Assembly (NCBI RefSeq): GCF_016464365.1
Contig: NZ_JADCUC010000003.1
Span: 372,001 to 436,000, forward strand
Source of the DNA: Sandaracinobacteroides hominis
GTDB lineage: Bacteria; Pseudomonadota; Alphaproteobacteria; Sphingomonadales; Sphingomonadaceae
DNA length: 64,000 nt
Direction of reading: 5' to 3'
Positions 58,010-64,000 of this stretch are shown here, in pieces. Numbering within the stretch: position 1 is the stretch's first letter; each line of letters starts with the position of its first letter. The notes beneath the pieces are model-generated. The model had not been told where the DNA came from. It saw nothing but the letters and a program-made list of their open reading frames with translations, and made no database searches. Position numbers and translations under genes: made by a program.

Positions 58010-58029
58010 CGAATGCAACTCATTCGCAA
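58010..58029. promoter_or_regulatory. Candidate iron-responsive operator upstream of the PepSY operon
   Basis: CGAATG-CAACT-CATTCG is a perfect inverted repeat at 58010-58026. On the minus strand 58029-58013 reads TTGCGAATGAGTTGCAT, sharing TTGC-N-A-N-TGA-N-TTGCA with the motif before the siderophore receptor (58013-58029 versus 50977-50993). It is 27 bases upstream of the PepSY ATG. Confidence 0.55.
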
Positions 58030-58155
58030 CAATGAAAAGGGCATTTGCCATCTGCGACATCTCTTCACCCCATCTGTGCGGCCGATCAACCAGACAAGGC
58101 GCGGCATTCGATGCGACGATGAAGCAAATCCACATCCTGAAGCCGGCGCAAGTCA

Positions 58156-58182
58156 GGGGAGCGGCGCGCGGAGCGGCTCCCC
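58156..58182. terminator. Weak GC hairpin upstream of the imuA promoter
   Basis: GGGGAGC (58156-58162) pairs with GCTCCCC (58176-58182) across a 13-base GC loop. It may insulate the SOS promoter; no T-tract follows. The rest of 57984-58197 contains the operator above and no gene I trust. Confidence 0.3.
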
Positions 58183-58197
58183 TTCCATGCAAGACGG

Positions 58198-58241
58198 TTG
58201 ACAGGGGCCGAGTCGAATCCAGATAAGAACATATAGTGAAC
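58198..58241 (+). promoter_or_regulatory. SOS promoter with alphaproteobacterial LexA box
   Basis: A consensus -35 TTGACA (58198-58203) is followed after 17 bases by AGATAA (58221-58226) as a poor -10. Directly after it is GAAC-ATATAGT-GAAC (58227-58241), an exact match to the alphaproteobacterial LexA site GAAC-N7-GAAC. The box covers the expected transcription start, so LexA binding would block initiation. The imuA ATG begins three bases after the box. Confidence 0.92.
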
Positions 58242-58243
58242 AT

Positions 58244-59038
58244 ATGCATGCTGAAACCGATGATCCGCGCGAACGGATTCGCCATTTGCTCCGGCTTGCC
58301 GGTGCCGTGCCCTTGCGCGAGCGGTCAGCCGGCGCCGGGTTCGGACATGCCGGTATCGATGCGGCATCGGGCGCGCTGGAGCGGGGGCAGCTGCACGAGC
58401 TGTTCCCGGCAAGCGCCGACGATCCGGCGGGCGCGGCGGGTTTTGCCGCCATGCTGTGCCGGCGGCTGGGCGGAACCTGCGTCTGGCTGCGGGAGGCGAA
58501 GGCGGAGCGGCAGTTGCAGCTGTTCGGGCCGGGGCTTTCGGGCATCGGTCTCGATCCGGAAAATCTGCTGCTGGGCGTTCTCCCCGATGCCGATGCCGTG
58601 CTGCGCGCGGGGGCCGATGTCCTGCGCTGCCCCGACGTGGGCGTGGCGGTGATCGAGCTGTGGCGCAATCCCCGCAACCTTGGCCTCACCGCCACGCGCC
58701 GCTTCCAGCTGGCGGCGGAAGCCTCCGGCGTTACGGCGTTGCTGCTGCGCATGGAGGCCGAGCCCAGTGCCAGCGCGGCTGCCACGCGCTGGTCGGTACG
58801 CTCCATTGCCTCGCGGGCGCTGGAGGGCAATGCGCCGGGGCGCCCGGCCTTCGAGCTGGAGCTGCTGAAGCATCGCGGTGGCGGGCGGGGGAGCTGGCGG
58901 CTGGAGTGGGATCGTGACTCCGCCTCCTTCCGCGACCTCCAACACACCCATGACCACGCGGCGCTTCCTGGCGCTGTGGTTTCCGTTCCTGCCGACCGAG
59001 CGGTGGCGGATGTCGTGCCATTCCGGAAAGCCGGATGA
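58244..59038 (+). CDS. imuA: ImuA, SOS mutasome component
   Basis: RecA/SulA-like mutagenesis factor of the ImuA-ImuB-DnaE2 translesion system, 264 residues. Landmarks: ASGALERGQLHELFPASADD, GAAGFAAMLCRRLGGTCVWL, LLLGVLPDADAVLRAGADVL, GVAVIELWRNPRNLGLTATR, then RRFQLAAEASGVTALLLRME and GRPAFELELLKHRGGGRGSW. The ATG at 58244 is almost leaderless, immediately after the LexA box, with no ribosome site. Overlaps imuB by 89 bases. Confidence 0.92.
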   Translation: MHAETDDPRERIRHLLRLAGAVPLRERSAGAGFGHAGIDAASGALERGQLHELFPASADDPAGAAGFAAMLCRRLGGTCVWLREAKAERQLQLFGPGLSGIGLDPENLLLGVLPDADAVLRAGADVLRCPDVGVAVIELWRNPRNLGLTATRRFQLAAEASGVTALLLRMEAEPSASAAATRWSVRSIASRALEGNAPGRPAFELELLKHRGGGRGSWRLEWDRDSASFRDLQHTHDHAALPGAVVSVPADRAVADVVPFRKAG

Positions 59039-60470
59039 GCCACTTGTGCTGGTGGCGACCGAGCGCAATGCCCGGCGGCTGACGGCGGCCTGCCCGCAGG
59101 CGCTGAAACTGGGCCTGGCGGCGGGGATGACCCTGGCCGACGCGCTGGCCCGCGTGCCGGACCTTTGCGTGGAGGAGGCAGATCCGGCGGCCGACGCGCG
59201 GCTGTTGCTGCATCTCTCTGACCTTGCCCTGCGCTGGTCGCCCATCGTCCAGCCCGATCCGCCCGATGGGTTGCTGATCGACATAGCCGGCTGCACGCAT
59301 CTGTTTGGCAGCGAAGCGGCCCTTGCCGCCGATGCAGTGGCGTTGCTGGGCCGGAATCTGGCCGTGCGCCACGCCTTTGCCTCCACGCCGTCGGCCGCCC
59401 ATGCGCTGGCGCGTTTTCCGGTGCAGGCCTCCTGCGAGATGCAGGCGATCCGCCGGTTACCGGTGGCGGCGCTGAGGCTCCCCGTCGAGGCGGAGACGGC
59501 GCTGCGCCGGGCCGGGCTGAAGCATGTGGGCGATCTGGCGGACAGGCCGACGATGCCCTTGTCGGCGCGTTTCGGAAAGCAGGCGACCCATGCGCTGGAC
59601 AGGCTTCTGGGGCGCGCCGACAGCCGGCTTTCGCCGCGAAGGCCTTTGCCGGCGCTGCACTTCGCCCGGCGCTTTGCCGAGCCGATCGCCCATGTCGACA
59701 GCGTACTGGGCGCCGTGGACGGGCTGGCGGCAAAGGCGTCACGCGTGCTGGAGCAGCGCCATCAGGGCGGGCGCAGCTTTGCCATCCGGCTGTATCGCAG
59801 CGACGGAGAGCTGCGCGACCTGACCATCGAAACCGGCCGGCCGACGCGCGATCCGGCATTGCTGGCGCGGCTGCTGCGGGAACGGGTGGAGGCTCTGGCC
59901 GATCCGCTGGACCCGGGCTTCGGCTTTGACCTCATCCGCTTTGCCGTGCCGGCCACGGAGCCGCTGGGACTATTGCAGGCCGATCTGGAGGCGCGGGGCC
60001 GGCAGGGGGAGGCGCTGTCCGCGCTGGTCGACCGGCTGAGCGTGCGGCACGGGCGCGAGCGCATCCGCCGCCTGCTGCCGGTGGAAAGCCATGTGCCGGA
60101 ACGCGCGGTGCGGTCGGTGCCGGCGCTGGGCGAGGCGCGGGCGGAATGGCCGCCTCCGCCCACTGGCGAGCCGCCGCTGCGCCCGATCTGCCTGTTCGAT
60201 CCGCCGCAGCCGATCATCGTGATGGCCGAGGTGCCTGATGCGCCGCCGCGCCGCTTCATCTGGCGCGGTGTGAACCATATTGTCGTCCGCGCTGAAGGGC
60301 CCGAGCGGATCGCCGCGCCCTGGTGGCAGAAGGCAAGCGAGGGGCGGCCGACACGAGATTACTACCGGGTGGAGGACGAGGCCGGGCGCCGCTTCTGGCT
60401 GTTCCGCCGGGGGCTGACCGGGCGCGAGGCAGCGCATCCGAGCTGGTACCTGCACGGCCTGTTCGCATGA
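58950..60470 (+). CDS. imuB: ImuB, Y-family polymerase-like SOS protein
   Basis: Catalytically inactive Y-family polymerase relative that scaffolds the mutasome through the beta clamp; 506 residues. It starts MTTRRFLALWFPFLPTERWR; palm segment GLLIDIAGCTHLFGSEAALA, then RFGKQATHALDRLLGRADSR. The C-terminal region contains LRPICLFDPPQPIIVM and RDYYRVEDEAGRRFWLFRRG, typical of ImuB. Overlaps imuA by 89 bases and dnaE2 by ATGA, so all three are translated from one mRNA. Confidence 0.94.
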   Translation: MTTRRFLALWFPFLPTERWRMSCHSGKPDEPLVLVATERNARRLTAACPQALKLGLAAGMTLADALARVPDLCVEEADPAADARLLLHLSDLALRWSPIVQPDPPDGLLIDIAGCTHLFGSEAALAADAVALLGRNLAVRHAFASTPSAAHALARFPVQASCEMQAIRRLPVAALRLPVEAETALRRAGLKHVGDLADRPTMPLSARFGKQATHALDRLLGRADSRLSPRRPLPALHFARRFAEPIAHVDSVLGAVDGLAAKASRVLEQRHQGGRSFAIRLYRSDGELRDLTIETGRPTRDPALLARLLRERVEALADPLDPGFGFDLIRFAVPATEPLGLLQADLEARGRQGEALSALVDRLSVRHGRERIRRLLPVESHVPERAVRSVPALGEARAEWPPPPTGEPPLRPICLFDPPQPIIVMAEVPDAPPRRFIWRGVNHIVVRAEGPERIAAPWWQKASEGRPTRDYYRVEDEAGRRFWLFRRGLTGREAAHPSWYLHGLFA

Positions 60471-63400
60471 GCGGATTTGCCGAGCTGGCGGCTGCCAGCA
60501 ACTACAGTTTCCTGCGCGGCGCCAGCCACCCGCACGAGATGGTCGCCGAGGCGCTGGCGTTGGGGATGGCCGGCATCGGCATCGCCGATCGGAACACGGT
60601 GGCGGGCGTTGTGCGGGCACATGTGGCGCTGCGGCAGGCAACCGACAAGGCTGTGGCGGCCGGGCTCAACTTGCCCCCCTTCCGGCTGGTGGTGGGGGCG
60701 CGGCTGGTGTTTGCCGACGGCACGCCGGAAATCGTCGCCTATCCCACGGATCGGATGGCCTGGGGGCGGCTGACCCGTCTGCTGTCGCTGGGCAACCGCC
60801 GCACGAAAAAAGGCGCGTGCGAACTGCATCTCGACGATCTGCTGGCGCATGGCGAAGGGTTGCTGCTGATCGCCTTTGCCCGGCAAGCGGATGCGGAGGC
60901 ACTGCGGCTGCTTCGGGAAGCGTTCCCCCGTCATCTGTGGCTCGCCGCCACCATGCCCCGCAAGGGAGACGACCAGCGCCAACTGGAGCGGTTGCGGCGA
61001 TTGGGGCGCGACCTGTTCATCCCGCTCATCGCCACCAACGACGCGCTCTATGCCGTGCCCCAAGACCGCCCGCTGCACGACGTGCTCAGCTGCATCCGCG
61101 AGAAGGTGACGATCCACACGGCCGGGCGGCGGCTGGAAGCGAATGCGGAGCGGCATCTGAAATCGCCCGCCGAAATGGCGCGGCTGTTCGAAAGCTGCCC
61201 CGAGGCGGTGGCGGAGAGCCTCAACCTCCTCGCCCGCATCCGCTTCTCGCTGGATCAGCTGAGCTATGAATATCCGCACGAGCCGGTGCCCGACGGCTGG
61301 GAGCCGCTGGGCTGGCTGAAGCACCTCGTGCTGCAGGCGGCACACGATCGCTATGGCGCCGAACTGCCACCCGGCGTGGTGAAACGGCTCGACGAGGAAT
61401 TCGACCTGATCGAGCGGCGAAACTACGCCTGCTATTTCCTGACCGTGCACGATCTCGTGCTGTTCGCCCGTGCACAGGAGCCGCCGATCCTCTGCCAGGG
61501 GCGCGGGTCTGCGGCCAATTCCATCGTCTGCTTCCTGCTGGGCGTGACGTCGGTCGATCCGGAAAAACACGATCTGCTGTTTTCCCGCTTCGTCTCCGAC
61601 GATCGCGCCGAGCCGCCCGACATCGATGTCGATTTCGAACACGAGCGGCGCGAAGAGGTGATGCAATATGTCTATCGCCGCTATGGCCGCGAGCGGGCGG
61701 GGATTGCGGCCACCGTCATCCATTATCGCCCGCGCAGCGCCGTGCGCGACGTGGGCAAGGTGCTGGGGCTGTCCGAGGATGTGACGAGCCGGCTTTCCTC
61801 GACCGTCTGGGGCAGCTTCTCCAGCGAGATGGAGGAAGAGCGCTATCGGGAGGCGGGCGTCGACCCGGCCAACCCCGAAATCGCCCGGCTGGCGATGCTG
61901 GTGAACCGGCTGCTGCACTTTCCGCGGCACCTCTCGCAGCATGTCGGCGGCTTCGTGCTGACCGAGGACCGGCTGGACGAGACGGTGCCGATCCACAATG
62001 CGGCAATGGAAGACCGCACCTTCATCGAGTGGGACAAGGACGATATCGATGCGCTGAACCTGATGAAAGTGGATGTGCTGGCGCTGGGGATGCTGACCTG
62101 CATCCGCAAATCCTTCGAGCTGATGCGCCAACACGGCCTTGGCGATCACGACCTGGAGCTGGACGGCACCACCGAGGACACGGCCGTCTATGACATGCTC
62201 TGCACGGGCGACAGCATCGGCTTGTTTCAGGTGGAAAGCCGGGCGCAGATCAACATGCTGCCACGGCTGAAGCCGCGCACGATCTATGATCTGACGATCC
62301 AGGTGGCGATCGTCCGCCCCGGCCCGATCGAGGGGGATATGGTGCACCCCTATCTCAGACGACGGAGCGGGCTGGAGAAGGTGGCGTATCCGTCCCCCGG
62401 CCCGCCGCACGATCCGGACGAGTTGAAGGGTCTTCTGGGCAAGACCTTCGGCGTCCCGCTGTTTCAGGAACAGGCGATGAAGCTCGCCATCGTCGCCGCC
62501 GGCTTCACCCCCGGCGAGGCGAACCAGCTGCGCAAGGCCATGGCCACTTTCCGCAACGTCGGCACCATTCACGAGTTCGAAGCGAAGATGATCGAAGGCA
62601 TGGCGGCTCGCGGCTATGAGCGGGCGTTCGCGCAGCGTTGCTATGACCAGATCAAGGGCTTCGGCAGCTATGGCTTTCCCGAAAGCCATGCGCTTGCCTT
62701 TGCGAAGCTCGTCTATGTCTCTGCCTGGATCAAATGCCACCAGCCGGCGGTCTTTGCCTGCGCCCTGCTGAACAGCCAGCCGATGGGCTTTTACGCCCCG
62801 GCGCAGATCGTCCGCGATGCGCGCGAGCATGGGGTGGAGGTGCGCCACATGGACGTGAATGCGAGCGACTGGGACAACAGCCTGGAGCGCGATGCCAAAG
62901 GCGCCCCGGCGCTGCGGCTGGGCCTCTGCCAGATCGATGGCTTTCGCGAGGAATGGGCCCTGAAGCTGCAGGCGGCCCGCGCAGGAGGCGGTTTTTCAGG
63001 GGTTGAGGAGCTGGCCCGCCGCGCCCGTCTGCCGGCGCGGGCGCTGCAGCTATTGGCGGATGCGGACGCCTTCCAGTCGCTCGCCATGCCGCGCCGCGAA
63101 GCCCTGTGGCAGACGCGCCGGACGCCTGCCGGGGAGCTGCCGCTGTTCGCCGCCGCCTGCGCCCGTGAACTGGGCGAGGAAGCCGACATGGCGCTGCCCG
63201 CCATGCCCGAAAGCGAGGAAGTGGTGACGGATTACCAGACCATCCGCCTGTCGCTGCGGCAGCATCCGATGCAGTTCCTGCGTGGCGAGCTGCGGGCGCG
63301 GGGCATATCTTCCAGTGCGGAGGCTGCCGCCGCGAAGCCCGGCCGCCGCGTGCAGGTGGCGGGCGTGGTGCTGATCCGCCAGCGCCCCGGCAAGGGCAAC

Positions 63401-63688
63401 GCCATCTTCGTGACGCTGGAGGACGAGACGGGCGTCACCAACCTCCTAATCTGGGCGCGCCTGTTCGAACGCATGCGCCGCCCGGTGATGTCGGCCCGGC
63501 TGATGCTGGCCGAAGGCATCCTGCAGCGCAGCGTGGAGGGCGTGGTCCACCTGATGACCGATCGGGTGGAGGATCTGACGCCGATGCTGGGGCTGCTGGA
63601 GGAATCGCAGGCCGAGCCGCGCCCGCCGGAACGCGCCCGCCACCCGCGAAATGTGCGCGTGCTGCCAAACTCGCGCGACTTTCATTAG
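60467..63688 (+). CDS. dnaE2: Error-prone DNA polymerase DnaE2 (ImuC)
   Basis: C-family translesion polymerase, 1073 residues, the usual size. Domains: PHP (AELAAASNYSFLRGASHPHE, about 1-220), palm with catalytic Asp pair in PPDIDVDFEHERREEVMQYV (about 385) and the third Asp in NLMKVDVLALGMLT (about 535), helix-hairpin-helix and OB fold (RVQVAGVVLIRQRPGKGNAI, about 960). The C-terminal peptide lacks a canonical clamp motif, consistent with ImuB supplying clamp contact. Starts at ATG 60467 within the imuB stop. Confidence 0.97.
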   Translation: MSGFAELAAASNYSFLRGASHPHEMVAEALALGMAGIGIADRNTVAGVVRAHVALRQATDKAVAAGLNLPPFRLVVGARLVFADGTPEIVAYPTDRMAWGRLTRLLSLGNRRTKKGACELHLDDLLAHGEGLLLIAFARQADAEALRLLREAFPRHLWLAATMPRKGDDQRQLERLRRLGRDLFIPLIATNDALYAVPQDRPLHDVLSCIREKVTIHTAGRRLEANAERHLKSPAEMARLFESCPEAVAESLNLLARIRFSLDQLSYEYPHEPVPDGWEPLGWLKHLVLQAAHDRYGAELPPGVVKRLDEEFDLIERRNYACYFLTVHDLVLFARAQEPPILCQGRGSAANSIVCFLLGVTSVDPEKHDLLFSRFVSDDRAEPPDIDVDFEHERREEVMQYVYRRYGRERAGIAATVIHYRPRSAVRDVGKVLGLSEDVTSRLSSTVWGSFSSEMEEERYREAGVDPANPEIARLAMLVNRLLHFPRHLSQHVGGFVLTEDRLDETVPIHNAAMEDRTFIEWDKDDIDALNLMKVDVLALGMLTCIRKSFELMRQHGLGDHDLELDGTTEDTAVYDMLCTGDSIGLFQVESRAQINMLPRLKPRTIYDLTIQVAIVRPGPIEGDMVHPYLRRRSGLEKVAYPSPGPPHDPDELKGLLGKTFGVPLFQEQAMKLAIVAAGFTPGEANQLRKAMATFRNVGTIHEFEAKMIEGMAARGYERAFAQRCYDQIKGFGSYGFPESHALAFAKLVYVSAWIKCHQPAVFACALLNSQPMGFYAPAQIVRDAREHGVEVRHMDVNASDWDNSLERDAKGAPALRLGLCQIDGFREEWALKLQAARAGGGFSGVEELARRARLPARALQLLADADAFQSLAMPRREALWQTRRTPAGELPLFAAACARELGEEADMALPAMPESEEVVTDYQTIRLSLRQHPMQFLRGELRARGISSSAEAAAAKPGRRVQVAGVVLIRQRPGKGNAIFVTLEDETGVTNLLIWARLFERMRRPVMSARLMLAEGILQRSVEGVVHLMTDRVEDLTPMLGLLEESQAEPRPPERARHPRNVRVLPNSRDFH

Positions 63689-63714
63689 CCAAGCCTTGCG
63701 AAGCCTGGCGCTGG

Positions 63715-64000
63715 TCAGAACAGGATCGTGAGCTTTGCCGTTCCCGAATGGGAACTGTATCCCTTGCCGAATTCCGGCGCATACTGAACCGAAAAGGCGA
63801 TGTTATTCGAGCCCAGCAGATCGGCGCCGATGGAAAAGCGGCCAAGCGTTCCGGGGCCGGCCGTGGTCTGCTGAAAACTGTCGCTCTGCGGCTGCCCGGC
63901 AAGCCTTGCCGTCGTCGTCCAGCTGCGATCCTGATCGAGCTCGATGGCGCCGCTGGCGAACGGGCGAAGTGCCAGCCTGTCTGAAAGCGCCACTCTTGTG
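63715..64000 (-). CDS. Autotransporter-like outer-membrane barrel, C-terminal end (partial)
   Basis: The last 94 residues of a protein continuing past the window. They end in beta strands AFSVQYAPEFGKGYSSHSGT and AKLTILF with C-terminal Phe, the outer-membrane barrel signal of autotransporter domains. Residues LRPFASGAIELDQDRSWTTT and GRFSIGADLLGSNNIAF fit the same domain. The passenger domain is not visible. Converges with dnaE2. Confidence 0.8.
   Translation of the reverse strand, partial: TRVALSDRLALRPFASGAIELDQDRSWTTTARLAGQPQSDSFQQTTAGPGTLGRFSIGADLLGSNNIAFSVQYAPEFGKGYSSHSGTAKLTILF

Noticed and set aside
58119-58226. Possible 35-residue ORF (starting MKQIHILKPAQ) just upstream of imuA
   Set aside because: It has no good ribosome site and runs through the -35 and -10 region and a hairpin; unlikely to be translated.
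60362-62848. 828-codon minus-strand open frame over dnaE2
   Set aside because: Low-complexity His/Arg/Gln-rich translation, opposite a polymerase with all catalytic motifs.
1-64000. CRISPR arrays, insertion sequences, integrases or prophage genes
   Set aside because: No regularly spaced direct repeats, transposase or phage motifs were found; the only tandem array is the 15-bp one at 42851-42895.

Overview
This window is high-GC chromosomal DNA from an alphaproteobacterium, most likely a member of the Sphingomonadales. The evidence is the gene content: ImuA-ImuB-DnaE2 mutasome under an alphaproteobacterial GAAC-N7-GAAC SOS box, several TonB-dependent receptors, a one-cysteine DksA, OlsB-type acyltransferase, PhaB, two-gene Alg13/Alg14-like transferase and a sigma-54-headed flagellar operon. 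Genes are dense, frequently overlap by 1-4 bases (ATGA, TGATG, TTGA), and several start with TTG or GTG. I see no rRNA, tRNA, insertion sequence, prophage or CRISPR array.

Layout. 1-12.1 kb is mostly housekeeping: an alpha/beta hydrolase and divergent TetR regulator, SelO, hemB-aminopeptidase-NlpC/P60, dksA, two small divergent DUF465 proteins (one of only 54 residues), a Rieske oxygenase, AmpG-like permease, OlsB-like acyltransferase, YgjP-like metalloprotease and a GlsB-type membrane protein. 12.1-26.4 kb holds an AmiC-type amidase and then one almost gapless minus-strand flagellar operon: sigma-54 activator, fliE F G H I J K L M N O P Q R, flhB. It is preceded by a near-perfect -24/-12 promoter at 26335-26351 and a strong leader hairpin. 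26.4-36.5 kb carries arfB, a Bcr/CflA efflux pump, an Alg14/Alg13-like transferase pair, an orphan molybdopterin oxidoreductase subunit, hemH, phaB, a ribbon-helix-helix protein, and a Nudix / acyl-CoA dehydrogenase / APH-kinase operon.

36.6-44.3 kb looks like an accessory nutrient-acquisition region: two secreted beta/gamma-crystallin-like proteins, an alkylsulfatase-type metallo-beta-lactamase, a P-loop kinase, a TonB-dependent receptor, a 59-residue YezD/OscA-like (DUF2292) protein, an RBBP9-type hydrolase and an Rrf2 regulator. I read it as a probable organosulfur-scavenging locus. 44.5-50.9 kb has a D-lactate-dehydrogenase-like FAD oxidase, two zinc-free alcohol dehydrogenase/quinone oxidoreductase paralogues, a Tat-exported DUF1838 protein, a DUF3089 hydrolase and a frameshifted remnant of a flavin monoamine oxidase.

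50.9-58.2 kb is the most interesting part, an iron island. On the plus strand are a Fiu-like catecholate receptor, its own TonB and a PiuC-type Fe(II) dioxygenase. Converging on them is a minus-strand operon of PepSY membrane protein, DUF2271, DUF4198 and ApbE. DUF2271 carries an ApbE-type flavinylation motif (DGVSGAT), so the operon is plausibly a covalent-flavin periplasmic ferric reductase. Similar TTGC-N9-TTGC motifs precede both arms. 58.2-63.7 kb is the SOS mutasome imuA-imuB-dnaE2, and the window closes inside the C-terminal beta-barrel of an autotransporter-like protein.
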